From assembly GCF_910592395.1 (NCBI RefSeq), contig NC_088320.1:16616501-16676500 (forward strand): DNA of 60,000 bases, given 5' to 3'. The DNA comes from Lineus longissimus. Taxonomy: Eukaryota > Nemertea > Pilidiophora > Heteronemertea > Lineidae. Within the stretch, counting starts at the first letter, position 1. Every line of letters starts with the position of its first letter. Both the position numbers and the translations under genes were made by a program. The notes under the pieces are model-generated. The model ran no database searches. It was not told the DNA's origin and saw only the letters and a list, made by a program, of their open reading frames with translations. This document shows, piece by piece, positions 1 through 53,833 of this stretch.

Positions 1-879
1 GTGTCAGAGAGAACATGTGTACCAAATTTTAAGTTGATAGCTTTAGCAGTTAAGAGAGCGTGTGAACGACTACCACTACATCTGACGGTAGCCAGCGGAA
101 CCAGGTACGCGCGGATTTCCGCGGAATCCGCGTTTTATAACAGCCGGCCAGACGATGGCTCGTCTGGCGTCATTGACCGTAAAAACCTATTGTAAAGGTG
201 GTTTGTTTTGCTGTCCCTAGGTGGTGCTGGCGTATCTGGAAAAGTTCATATCATAGGCTCGGGCGAGGATGAGCAACAACTTTTTTATCTAGCCTTATTG
301 TGACATGTTGGGCCATATCCATATCACCATATCAATTGATATTTCGTATGATATCGCAAGAAACTATTCACATGCAAATGCACTGCACCGCCATGATATT
401 CCCGAGAGAGATCGCTCGGCCTTCCTTTGTTGTCGTCATCGCCGAAGATTCCCGAAGATTTTCGTTTTTATAGGATGGGCGTGGTCTGGGAATAAAAGTT
501 GAAAGAAAACGAACCACATTGCTTGAAATCGATTTTTTTTGGATTTATTGTTGTCTTAATGCATACTTAGACCTTCTAAACCCACGTTGGTGCCATTCAG
601 TTATACCTTTAACTCTCTTAGATGACCCAGTCCATCTGCATGCTAAGGACGATCAGCTATGAGAAGAGCAATCTGCACTGAAGCTAAAAATAGCTCAGAA
701 ACAGATAATACGTCCTGATGGCCAAAATGACATCAGAACTCGGACAAAATTGAGATCACCGTCACACAATGCTTGTCTGAGATCTGGGTAACCCGTGATT
801 GTTAAAGTCATGAGTGCAGAGTCGTTGAGATTGAGAATGGCTTGAAAGTCTGTTGATGACTTGTTTCCTATTCATTTAG
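1..879. other. Upstream sequence, probably COPA intron 1
   Basis: I find no coding exon here. COPA exon 2 at 880 opens one base into a codon and is preceded by a pyrimidine-rich tract and AG, so this stretch is read as intron. The first coding exon (about 13 codons) was searched for and not found; it should lie upstream of the window. A GC-rich palindrome sits at 110-132. Confidence 0.5.
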
Positions 880-24508
<23,629 letters not shown>

Positions 24509-24867
24509 ACACTCACTTTAAATATTTGTCCCTTGGACTTTATGCACCTCATGATAAATCTGATCCAATCTGGTGACTTACTTGGAAGATGCGTCCTGTA
24601 ATAATGGAGTGTCAGCTGGAAAGAAGATTTTCTTCTTGTTCACAAGCATTTTGACAAAATATATTTGTGTAAGTGATGACATGAGCAGTGATATTTCTAT
24701 ATTTGATTATTGGTAAGACGTGATGAAGTTTGTTGATGCAATCTAGCTGCTGCTTGCTTCCCCTAATTATGGTGTGTTCAGGTGAAGCCACTCTCGGACG
24801 AACCACGTGCTGGAGATTGGTTTTGTTAGCTGCAAAGATGTTGAGATGCCAAGATCACATTTAGCCG

Positions 24868-25393
24868 ATCCTGGCTGAGCATGTGTTCCTTATCAACACA
24901 CACAGGTGAGCTTGTGCTTGGAGCTGATCCTGGCTGAGCACGTGTTCCTTATCAACACACACAGGTGAGCTTGTGCTTGGAGCTGATCCTGGCTGAGCAC
25001 GTGTTCCTTATCAACACACACAGGTGAGCTTGTGCTTGGAGCTGATCCTGGCTGAGCACGTGTTCCTTATCAACACTCACAGGTGAGCTTGTGCTTGGAG
25101 CTGATCCTGGCTGAGCACGTGTTCCTTATCAACATGCACAGGTGAGCTTGTGCTTGGAGCTGATCCTGGCTGAGCACGTGTTCCTTATCAACACTCACAG
25201 GTGAGCTTGTGCTTGGAGCTGATCCTGGCTGAGCACGTGTTCCTTATCAACATGCACAGGTGAGCTTGTGCTTGGAGCTGATCCTGGCTGAGCACGTGTT
25301 CCTTATCAACATTCACAGGTGAGCTTGTGCTTGGAGCCGATCCTGGCTGAGCACGTGTTCCTTATCAACACTCACAGGTGAGCTTGTGCTTGG
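24868..25393. repeat. 59-bp minisatellite downstream of the COPA stop
   Basis: About nine copies of a 59-bp unit that includes GCTGAGCACGTGTTCCTTAT. Nearly every copy holds a perfect E-box CACGTG and a splice-donor-like CAGGTGAGCT. It lies 360 bp after the stop codon. Confidence 0.95.
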
Positions 25394-26165
25394 AAGAATA
25401 TCACTGCCAGCTCGTTGACAGGTGTATCTTTTCTGAAGATGCTGATACATGTGATCTATTACTGTCAAAAAGATGAAGGTTGTGACTTAATCTGTTGTGA
25501 CCTGCTTGTCTCTGGGGGCTTACTGAATGTAGTTCATGATATATCCTTGACACAGAGATGTTTTGTAGGAATATCTTGTAAAAAGGGGATCATGCTATCA
25601 TATAATTATTTCCCATTAACCATGTGAGCACTCATTTGGCCATGTTCTACATGTGTTTGTATTCAAAAACCTTGTTGACATTTTTAACCCTTAGAGGACA
25701 TGTGGTTTCCTCCCTCGTCTATTTGAGCAAGACCAAATTAATGGCCTTTTTTTTGCGACCAATATTAAGGTATGAATTCTTATTTATAGATTGCTATTTA
25801 TGCAAGAAAGACTCCTCGGTTTCTGAGTAGTTCAGTGCCTGTTAATCTCGTTGTTGTACATTACTATGTTTTTACCAGTGACCTTCATAAACGATGACGC
25901 AACACGCATTAATTGGCTCAACATAACAGCGTCACGCTAATGCAAAATGTCATGTTCCTTGCATTTCATAAGGATTACTGATCAATCCAGACAGCGATTG
26001 CAGCGCCCACGTGACACAGCTTGCTCATTTCTGTCATCACAATGATGGTTTATATTGTTGACGCGGTAACTTTGTCCTCGAAGGAATGAAGTGTACGCTA
26101 GATGCCACATGTAAATGCCAGTTCATTGGTGTGAATCACTTCATTATCAAATTATCATAACGTGT

Positions 26166-26171
26166 AATAAA
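26166..26171 (+). terminator. Candidate COPA poly(A) signal
   Basis: AATAAA followed by a T-rich stretch (GTTATTTATG). It is the best canonical signal on the + strand between COPA and the next gene, but it lies 1.66 kb beyond the stop codon. Confidence 0.35.
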
Positions 26172-26390
26172 GTTATTTATGCTTATTTACTGGAAAACAT
26201 CAGAAATTGTTGTTAAGTTTATTGTTTTTGATGTCTTGAAAAGAAATGGTTAAAGATATCGATAGAAATCCGTCTTCGACGTTTGAATGGAAAAGTTTGA
26301 TTGTATACTTTGATATTTTAGCATGTGTGACTTTCTTCCAATCAAACACTAAATGCTGCACCAGGACTTTGAGAGTCTAATCATCGCTCC

Positions 26391-26751
26391 ATGGCCTGGG
26401 TGTCCTGGAAGTAGAACAGCCTTGTTACACTTACAGTCCGCATGCTGTAAGGTGGATGCAGGGACCATACAAGGGCCTTCAATAGGTAGCCTCCAGTTGG
26501 AGGCTGGACTCGCCATGGCTCAATGGCCTGGGTGTCCTAGAAGTAGAACAGCCTTGTTACACTCACAGTCCGCATGCTGTAAGGTGGATGCACGGACCAT
26601 ACAAGGGCCTTCAATAGGTAGCCTCCAGTTGGAGGCTGGACTCGCCATGGCTCAATGGCCTGGGTGTCCTAGAAGTAGAACAGCCTTGTTACACTCACAG
26701 TCCGCATGCTGCAAGGTGGATGCACGGACCATACAAGGGCCTTCAATAGGT
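26391..26751. repeat. 132-bp minisatellite, left part
   Basis: Nearly three copies of a 132-bp unit that includes GGTAGCCTCCAGTTGGAGGC; ATGGCCTG starts at 26391, 26523 and 26655. The array is interrupted at 26751 by a transposon and resumes at 29522. Confidence 0.9.
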
Positions 26752-27924
26752 GGGTCATTCTACTGAAAAGGTATAAAACCAGCAGAGCCAAAAAATGAGA
26801 AACATGGTATTTCCAAATAAAAAACTTTTATTATCAAAAGTTAACATTACAAAAATATAGTTTTTTTTCAACAGTAGTGGAGCTCACATATTACAATATT
26901 TCTGGAATCCCTAGGGAATGTATCAAACCCTGGATTATTTGTCAGTGGTGTTACCTGACATTTTTTTGGGTCATGGTGTACCGCAGTATACTCGAGGAAT
27001 GACCATGCATAGTTATTTATCTAGTGTTATGGTCACTTTGAACTCCCCTGTCAATATTATGTACATTGTTACTGATAAAATTGGCCATTGGTGCTATTTA
27101 CTCACCCCTGGAGCTAAACATGGTAAACTGAGGTCACAAATGTCTATATCTATCAAATGTAGTATGACCACTGTGGCTGTAGTTATGACAGGGATAAATG
27201 ACCATTCCTACTACATATTAAAGTCAACTGTTCAAGCTAACAATGTGTATATTATTACGCTTGGAAAGACTTTAATCATTGGTAACACCACTGATACAGC
27301 AATAACACCACTGACACTAAGTAACACCACTGACCGGATTAGTAAATTAATGACAGTAGTAGAGTCATGATCTGGTGTCTAGTCATACTCGCCATTCAGT
27401 ATTTACGATGAGTACATGACTATGCACCAATAGGCAAACATAAACATATTGAACACACTTTAACCGGTACAGCATTATCATTGTCAGTGATGTTACTATC
27501 AGAATATGCACACATCATGTTCATAGAAGGTTTAGATAAAATATTCTAGATATCTTATACTGTAGTAACAAAATTTTGTTCATGTCTCAGAAATAATCTT
27601 TACTCTCTCTCTCTAAATCATGAAATAACACTAACACTAATACCCGGTAATGACAATTACTGTTGTTAATAGGGCTAAATGGTAACCACTGACCTCAATG
27701 GAATTTTTGCATTTCAAAAAGCCCAAAAACAAACACGGTCAATAACTGATATCGAATAGTAATACTGTAACACTTAAATTGGAAACTGTAACAATGAAAT
27801 TTGCAGTTGTAGTCAGTGTGAAAAATCAGAGCCTGCCACTAGTACTGAAAATAGTTAAACTTTTGATACTAGAACTTGGCAGTGAGTGATTCATCTACCC
27901 CAACATGATAGGCTAAAAACCAAA

Positions 27925-28375
27925 TTATTCAACAAACTGCTTCTCTATGACAGCCCATACTTTTGGATCTACTTGGTAGTATCGAGATCGCCTATTGTCC
28001 TGCCGAAGATCCGATATGAGGCAGATGAGATCACTATCTGAGTACCAGCTGACATCTTTCTTAGGGCTCGGCCAGTAAAACTTATTTTTTCCCATACTTT
28101 TCATGCAACTAACTTGGACTTCATCCTCGACTACTTGAAGAATCTTACCTGGATATGGTATCTCGTCATAAATGACCACACAGAGTCTGCCAACATGAAG
28201 CTGGCTTAGACATGGAGTTGGTCTTTCGAGTATGTCAGGTAAATCAACGTGGTCATGAACAGTATCAGTTTGTGCCTCAGTATGACTATATTCACCAGAT
28301 TCTTCTTGAGAATCTCTAACTAGCTTATTAGTGCTATCTGTAGCCAACTCCGAGTGTGAATCATCAACAACTTCA
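27925..28375 (-). CDS. Transposon-borne ORF, probable terminal exon, unknown function
   Basis: A 140-codon ORF (28347-27925) that stays open upstream to a possible acceptor, TTCTTAAG, giving an exon from 28375. The N-terminal half is acidic and Ser/Thr-rich. The C-terminal half looks like a compact folded domain: VGRLCVVIYDEIPYPGKIL, a V-x-V-x-C-M strand, FYWPSPKKDVSWY and RYYQVDPKVW. I recall similar tails (Y-x-G-x-hydrophobic, then WP, then WY) in uncharacterised proteins linked to invertebrate and fish transposons, but I cannot name the family. An SH3- or chromo-barrel-like fold is only a guess. A minus-strand AATAAA near the left end (26828-26833) could serve this transcript. Confidence 0.45.
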
Positions 28376-28709
28376 CTTAAGAAAATAAGCCCCAGACCAC
28401 AACCACAATAAATACATAGAAAAATGACAATATGGTCAGTGGTGTTACTCGAAAACTTGTAACACTACTGACGAGTAACACCACTGACATTTCCAGTAAA
28501 AAATAATGAATGCTCCCTACTACTGGCAACGACTTTGAGCTTCAATGCATTGTACTACAAGGACATGCCTACTCCTTCACCACCCATCAGTATTTTGATT
28601 ATGATTGATATAATGGTGGAGATATTTGGATAACACCACTGATTTAAAATACTCGTAGAATCTGTGGTACGGAGGGATATCGAGCGCGTCACCAACAGCC
28701 GGTATCCCG

Positions 28710-28815
28710 TGACGTCAGCAGGTGGAGGACCCAGTGACGTCACTCCCGGACCGCATAAAAGCCCTCGCAGGCCCAGTCTCGGGGCAGAAAAACAACAGAA
28801 GTCTACAGAGTAAGT
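28710..28815 (+). promoter_or_regulatory. Promoter-like cluster: two CREs, TATA-like box, splice donor
   Basis: Perfect cAMP-response elements TGACGTCA lie at 28710-28717 and 28735-28742. A TATA-like ATAAAAG follows at 28755, and a donor GTAAGT at 28810. The spacing fits a short first exon starting near 28785. No matching downstream coding exon was found on the + strand within the element. Confidence 0.35.
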
Positions 28816-29521
28816 TTATCCCGTATCTTGTCCGGTTTCGTGCACATTTCATGCATAATGCACCGTATCATGCTCGCACCTAAATAGTCGCGGTAGTGCA
28901 CACCTGAATCAGCACGTGGGTCACCCCGTCCGGCCCCTCGCTAAAAGTGGCCGGCACTACAAATCAATGAAAATAAGTCAATATCATCAACAATTCGGAA
29001 AGTTTTACATACTTTTGAGGTTATTGACAGAGGCTGTTTCTTGTGAGCAGCTGTCATCTGGTGTTGAAAATAGGTACTAAGGGATCATTCATTATTTCCA
29101 GCTGTCAATCTGGTTCAAGTAACACCACTGACAAGAAACCCAGTGACAGGTGCTATCATGGCATTATTTTATAAAAGTGTGGTAGATAATCGAACATGGA
29201 GCTGTATGTGAGATCTGTTGGTACTATTTCACATTTTAAAAGCAAAAGGTTAAAGCTTATCTTATCATATAGATATTGGGAGATGGGGAAACATGGGTAT
29301 TTGGAATTGTGACACAATAATTTTACCCATTTCGCATTTTTAAAAGGGGTTCTTCTAAAAGTTGTGATATTCAGACAAAACCTAAGCATTGGAATTACTG
29401 AACATTATAGTAATATCATTAAAAAGACGGTCAATTTGAATGCATGGCACACAATTGGGATATTTATGCTGTGTCCAGTGCTGTGACATCACTTTATACC
29501 TTTTCAGTAGAATGACCCAGG

Positions 29522-29720
29522 TAGCCTCCAGTTGGAGGCTGGACTCGCCATGGCTCAATGGCCTGGGTGTCTTAGAAGTAGAACAGCCTTGTTACACTTA
29601 CAGTCCGCATGCTGTAAGGTGGATGCACGGACCATACAAGGGTCTCATGCTGTAAGGTAGATGCACGGATCATAAAAGGGTCTTCAATAGATAGGATCCA
29701 GTTGGAAGCTGGACTCGCTT
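29522..29720. repeat. 132-bp minisatellite, right part
   Basis: The array resumes exactly after the transposon with GTAGCCTCCAGTTGGAGG. One full unit is followed by a degenerate, partly deleted copy that fades out near 29720. Confidence 0.85.
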
Positions 29721-29804
29721 GGAGAGGTGTGGACCCTGGGAGGGGTTGTTGCCGATTCTAGGGTGTCATTTGTCTGGGAAAAACCCCTGAAAATCCTGGT
29801 GAAG

Positions 29805-29900
29805 TTAAATGAAATGAAATGAAATGAAATTTATTGGCCAAAACACAATCTTTGCATATAAGGCACGAAACACAAATACAAATGTACATTACTATCAGAA
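29805..29900 (-). mobile_element. Short non-LTR retrotransposon 3' tail
   Basis: On the minus strand, TTTTGGCCAATAAATTTCAT leads into a short (ATTTC)n run, the usual look of a LINE or SINE 3' end. Only about 100 bp is recognisable and no coding part remains. Confidence 0.4.
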
Positions 29901-29955
29901 TATCAATTATGAATGCCCTCGGAACATTTCCAAGAACATTTCCCGCCAACGTTCG

Positions 29956-29965
29956 GTCACGTGAC
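29956..29965. promoter_or_regulatory. E-box/CLEAR-type palindrome next to the PHYHD1 start
   Basis: GTCACGTGAC is a perfect 10-bp palindrome 12 bp before the PHYHD1 ATG. It matches the consensus bound by USF/MITF/TFEB-type bHLH-ZIP factors. The position suggests a short 5' UTR or a core-promoter site, but the transcription start is not known. Confidence 0.5.
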
Positions 29966-29976
29966 AGTTTGACAAA

Positions 29977-49765
<19,789 letters not shown>

Positions 49766-49818
49766 TGTCAGCTTGGCATTATCGTCAAAAGGAAGACTGC
49801 TGCAGTTGGTCTGCTGTG

Positions 49819-49824
49819 AATAAA
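49819..49824 (+). terminator. PHYHD1: PHYHD1 poly(A) signal
   Basis: AATAAA lies 54 nt after the PHYHD1 stop codon (49763-49765), in a usual position for a short 3' UTR. Confidence 0.7.
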
Positions 49825-49914
49825 AACTGAATTCGAAAGATAGAGACAAATTTTTATAAAGAGAAGGACATCTACAAAATGCTTTTGAGGTGAATTAGTG
49901 ACAGGCATTGAAAA

Positions 49915-50272
49915 ATTACACGGTCACATGTGGAATAATTATACAGTCAAGTGGAACGATTTTACAGTTAAGTGGATTGATTTGACGGTCAAGAGGAATG
50001 ATTATACAGTCAAGTGGATTGATTTTACTGTCAAGTGGAATGATAATACAGTCAAGTTGATTGATTTTACTGTCAAGTGGAATGATTATACAGTCAAGTG
50101 GATTGATTTTACGGTCTAGAGGAATGATTATACAGTCAAGTGGATTGATTTTACTGTCAAGAGGAATGATAATACAGTCAAGTGGATTGATTTTACGATC
50201 AAGTGGAATGATTATACAGTCAAGTGGATTGATTATACAGTTGAGTGGAATAAGTGGAATAATTTAACAGTA
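49915..50272. repeat. 21/42-bp short tandem repeat downstream of PHYHD1
   Basis: About 17 copies of a 21-bp unit in two alternating versions, TGGATTGATTTTACGGTCAA and TGGAATGATTATACAGTCAA. It starts just after the likely PHYHD1 poly(A) site. Confidence 0.9.
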
Positions 50273-50944
50273 AAGTGCTCCTATTGATACGAAATAGACA
50301 TTTGTAAGTTGAATTTAATTCCTGTTGTGCACACTAAAGTTGAAGGGTGGTAATGTAAAGCATGATGGAGTTTGTTTGCTTGCTATTGTTTGAATTGGTC
50401 ATGTCCGCCGTGTGAGGGATGGTCTCTGTTATTGTGTAGTACGAGTGATTCAAGTGCAACTTACATTGAAACTGTTAAATGGGAGTTCATTTCGTGCCGA
50501 AGTCCATCCATTTCACATTACCACTCTCCACTGTGCTCTGGAATCAAATGATGCTGAGGTCAACCTTCCTTTTCCATTGAGGTGTTTGGCCAGTTGTGTA
50601 TGCCCTGGATCTAAGCCTTGGATCTGTGTGGCCCAGTAAGAGAGAGCTCTTCACTTTATTCACCGTTAGTGTCATTCTTGGTCCCATCTTGGCCATTGAA
50701 TCGCCTCTCGGTGTGAGATGTTGTCTCTACCTTGGTGAAGATGCTCTGATAATAACTCCGGGCAATGCATGAATGACTAATAGCATGATGAGAAGAGAAT
50801 AAACACTATTTAGCATTCACAAAACTTTGTCTGCATGTGCACTAAGACACTTTTGATGATATTTGATTCGAACTATTATTTGTGGTTTGCAGAAAATTTT
50901 ATGGTTTATCAAATGTTGATTCATAAACCGTCACTGAGGATGAT
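50273..50944. other. Intergenic sequence without recognised features
   Basis: No coding block, array or transposon end that I can support. Confidence 0.55.
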
Positions 50945-52141
50945 GCTCCTCGGTGAGCCTCAGTGTAGGTGTCCAGGCCCACAGGTCATTTCAGCATGCT
51001 CCTCAGTGAGCCTCGGTGTAGGTGTCCAGGCCCACGGGTCAGTTCAGCATGCTCCTCAGTGAGCCTCAGTGTAGGTGTCCAGGCCCACAGGTCAGTTCAT
51101 CATGCTCCTCAGTGAGCCTCAGTGTAGGTGCCCAGGCCAACGGGTCAGTTCAGCATGCTCCTCGGTGAGCCTCAGTGTAGGTGTCCAGGCCCACGGGTCA
51201 GTTCAGCATGCTCCTCGGTTGAGCCTCAGTGTAGGTGTCCAGGCCCACAGGTCATTTCAGCATGCTCCTCAGTGAGCCTCGGTGTAGGTGTCCAGGCCCA
51301 CGGGTCAGTTCAGCATGCTCCTCAGTGAGCCTCGGTGTAGGTGTCCAGGCCCACGGGTCAGTTCAGTATGCTCCTAGGTTGAGCCTCGGTGTAGGTGTCC
51401 AGGCCCACGGGTCAGTTCAGCATGCTCCTCAGTGAGCCTCAGTGTAGGTGTCCAGGCCCACGGGTCAGTTCAGCATGCTCCTCGGTTGAGCCTCAGTGTA
51501 GGTGTCCAGGCCCACGGGTCAGTTCAGCATGCTCCTCGGTTGAGCCTCAGTGTAGGTGCCCAGGCCCACGGGTCAGTTCAGCATGCTCCTCAGTGCACCT
51601 CAGTGTAGGTGTCCAGGCCCACAGGTCAGTTCAGCATGCTCCTCGGTTGAGCCTCAGTGTAGGTGTCCAGGCCCACGGGTCAGTTCAGCATGCTCCTCGG
51701 TTGAGCCTCAGTGTAGGTGTCCAGGCCCACGGGTCAGTTCAGCATGCTCCTCGGTTGAGCCTCAGTGTAGGTGTCCAGGCCCACGGGTCAGTTCAGCATG
51801 CTCCTCAGTTAGCCTCAATGTAGGTGTCCAGGCCCACGGGTCAGTTCAGCATGCTCCTCAGTGAGTCTCAGTGGAGGTGTCCAGGCCCACGGGTCAGTTC
51901 AGCATGCTCCTCAGTGAGCCTCGGTGTAGGTGTCCAGGCCCACGGGTCAGTTCAGCATGCTCCTCAATGCACCTCAGAGTAGGTGTCCAGGCCCACGGGT
52001 CAGTTCAGCATGCTCCTCGGTGAGCCTCAGTGTAGGTGTCCAGGCCCACGGGTCATTTCAGATTGCTCCTAGTTGAGCCTCGGTGGCCCACGGTTCAGTT
52101 CAGCATGCTCCTCAGTGAGCCTCAGTGTAGGTGTCCAGGCC
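50945..52141. repeat. 53-bp minisatellite, left part
   Basis: About 22 copies of a 53- to 54-bp unit that includes GTAGGTGTCCAGGCCCACGG. It is interrupted at 52141 by the MULE and continues at 56867. The one-base length variant (CGGTGAGC/CGGTTGAGC) is spread through the array. Confidence 0.95.
52133..52141. repeat. MULE target-site duplication, left copy
   Basis: GTCCAGGCC, identical to 56858-56866. Nine base pairs is the characteristic duplication length of the Mutator superfamily. The sequence belongs to the 53-bp minisatellite unit. Confidence 0.88.
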
Positions 52142-52438
52142 GCGAAATTTTTTTTCCCAAACGGGTTTACCATTACTTGGCTCTCAACCAATCAAAATCG
52201 TGCTGACGTCACAGCTACTTATATACTGAAGTTCCATCAGAGTTTGTTAGATCGAATAGTCATGAGAGTGGAGGTTCGAATCCGCCCTGAAGCAATTTTT
52301 ATTTTTATTTTTTTTCCTTGTCAAAAAATAAGTTCCTTCTTTTAATATTTCTTTTCTTTTCCTCAGAAATCAGTTTTTTTAAACATATTTTTGGAATTTA
52401 CAAGAACTTAATTGTACATCATGGCATTTTAAATTATT

Positions 52439-52563
52439 GTGTCCTGATTACAGAGGTGTCCGCTAAGGGAGGTTGTACAGGTGACCATTAAGGGAGGTTA
52501 TACTGAAGGGAGGTTGGACTGCAGTACAACCTCCCTTAATGGACACCTCCGTAATCAGGACAC
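52439..52563. repeat. Inverted repeat inside the MULE, MITE-like
   Basis: The left arm TGTCCTGATTACAGAGGTGT (continuing CCGCTAAGGGAGGTTGTAC) is mirrored by the right arm ending TGGACACCTCCGTAATCAGG. The phrase ACAACCTCCCTTAATGGACA resembles Tc1/mariner-type terminal sequences. It may be a small element that inserted into the MULE. Confidence 0.6.
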
Positions 52564-52616
52564 ACTCTCTATTAAGGACAGAAGTTGTCAGTCCAAAGGG
52601 TTTCCTCATTACTGTA

Positions 52617-52935
52617 TAGCTTTCATTGTAGCAGCTCCTGTGCTACCTTGCAGTACTACTACAATGTATATCATTTGAGCTTTGCATCAGTCTCTCAAAT
52701 AGTGTTCATTGTAGCGGGTAGCTCCTGTGCTACCTTGCAGTACTACTACAATGTATATCATTTGAGCTTTGCATCAGTCTCTCAAATAGCGTTCATTGTA
52801 GCGGGTAGCTCCTGTGCTACCTTGCAGTACTACTACAATGTATATCATTTGAGCTTTGCATCAGTCCCTCAAATAGTGTTCATTGTAGCAGGTAGCTCCT
52901 GTTCTACCTTGCAGTACTACTATATCATTTGAGAT
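52617..52935. repeat. 87-bp tandem repeat inside the MULE
   Basis: About 3.5 copies of an 87-bp unit that includes GCTACCTTGCAGTACTACTA. It lies between the transposase 3' end and the left TIR. Confidence 0.9.
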
Positions 52936-52997
52936 TGCATTGGTGTCTCCAGAAGCATTCAAATAAGGACACAAGATAAAAAATGTCAAACATGTTT

Positions 52998-53003
52998 TTT
53001 ATT
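52998..53003 (-). terminator. Candidate poly(A) signal of the MULE transposase
   Basis: AATAAA on the minus strand, about 180 nt after the stop of the C-terminal reading frame at 53180. It supports the idea that the transcript extends past the stop at 53724. Confidence 0.45.
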
Positions 53004-53179
53004 AGTTACAATACTACAATACTGCTATTTGAAATGAACATACGGTTATACTACAAGAGGTAAAAAGGAACATGCTAAAGGTTCCGTTAGGGGGCAACCA
53101 TTTATTTACATCTACAATGTACGCAATTTGATTCCAGCCATAGAGAAAGTCATTGTCAATATTCAGGTTCACCTGGCTA

Positions 53180-53723
53180 CTACCACTTAGAAGATTTATT
53201 TCGACCAATCCCCTCATTGTTAGCTACGCACTGACTGAGAGAATGGGGAGCTTTCCTCGGTTTCTTCTTTGGCAACAACTGACAACTGTCCACTGCATTT
53301 CGTTTTTTAAGCTCACTGTCGCACACATCTTTAACCTTTCGACCTGTGTGAAGGCATCTACGTCCGCCAAGCACAGTTTTGCCCCTACTCACAGCAGCTG
53401 GCTGAACTTTGATGGCTGCTCCCTTCCTCCTTCCCTGTTTGATTTTTCTTGAAGAGGACATATCCAGGGAAGCACCGGTGTATTTGCCGAAAGTCTTCAG
53501 GGCACCAACAAAAGCAGAGTTTGTTTTCAGTGAACTGAACTGTCTCACAAATGTCTCAATTGGTTGACTGAATTCATCAGGATCACGCCTGAGCATAAGA
53601 ATGAGCTGACTGGCACAGTCATTCACAGCACCTTCCAATGTGGCTAGTTTTTCTTTACCGGCGGGATCATTTTCAACACCATTGGACTGCAATGCCATCG
53701 GAGTACTGCTCCTCTCATCAAAC
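53180..53723 (-). pseudogene. Probable frameshifted C-terminal extension of the MULE transposase
   Basis: The frame at 53180-53833 differs from the main transposase frame by one base and overlaps its end. After a run of Met codons read from the (GAT)n tract it encodes a well-behaved sequence: LEGAVNDCASQLILMLRRDP, DEFSQPIETFVRQFSSLKTN, then a basic tail (KIKQGRRKGAAIKVQPA, LPKKKPRKAP). Basic tails of this kind are common in animal MULE proteins. A length change in or near the 53797-53831 (GAT)n tract probably separated it from the main frame; an unseen intron is the alternative. Confidence 0.5.
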
Positions 53724-53799
53724 CTATTCTGCATCATCCTCTGGGCGCACATTGGCACTGGGCGGTGCAGTTGCAGTGCAGTTTTCAGGTATAGCATCG

Positions 53800-53833
<34 letters not shown>

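Larger units (their letters stand above)
24509..26190 (+). other. COPA: Probable COPA 3' UTR and 3' flank
   Basis: Non-coding sequence after the COPA stop. The clearest poly(A) signal I see is AATAAA at 26166, which would give a 1.66-kb 3' UTR containing the 59-bp array; an earlier non-canonical site could be used instead. No other gene is recognised. Confidence 0.4.
26941..29132. repeat. Ten dispersed copies of a 14-bp motif, GTAACACCACTGAC
   Basis: Forward copies at 27282, 27302, 27321, 28459, 28475, 28630 and 29119; reverse-complement copies at 26941, 27483 and 28435. Five are exact and the others differ by one or two bases. A partial copy lies at 27682. All are inside the transposon and I saw none elsewhere in the window. 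Confidence 0.85.
26752..29518. mobile_element. Unclassified DNA transposon with 27-bp TIRs
   Basis: Both ends begin TGGGTCATTCTACTGAAAAG and continue GTATAAA, in inverted orientation (left from 26751, right ending 29519). The flanks give AGGT at 26748-26751 and 29519-29522, and joining the flanks restores the 132-bp minisatellite unit, so the insertion is unambiguous. The ends are symmetrical through A/T, so the duplication could be read as 4 bp (AGGT) or 2 bp (GG) with a TIR one base longer. Length is 2,767 bp. It contains one conserved-looking minus-strand ORF, ten 14-bp motif copies and a promoter-like cluster. No DDE transposase is evident, so it may be non-autonomous. I cannot assign the superfamily. 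Confidence 0.8.

Noticed and set aside
50835-51864. ORFs of up to 142 codons with CRCPGP and SACSS repeats
   Set aside because: Translations of the 53-bp minisatellite; the same peptides appear in the right part of the array at 56748-57856.
52273-52283. tRNA gene suggested by GGTTCGAATCC, a good B-box
   Set aside because: The T-stem has a mismatch and no matching acceptor 5' strand, D-arm or anticodon arm is found at the right distance; at most a chance match or a tRNA-derived fragment near the MULE end.
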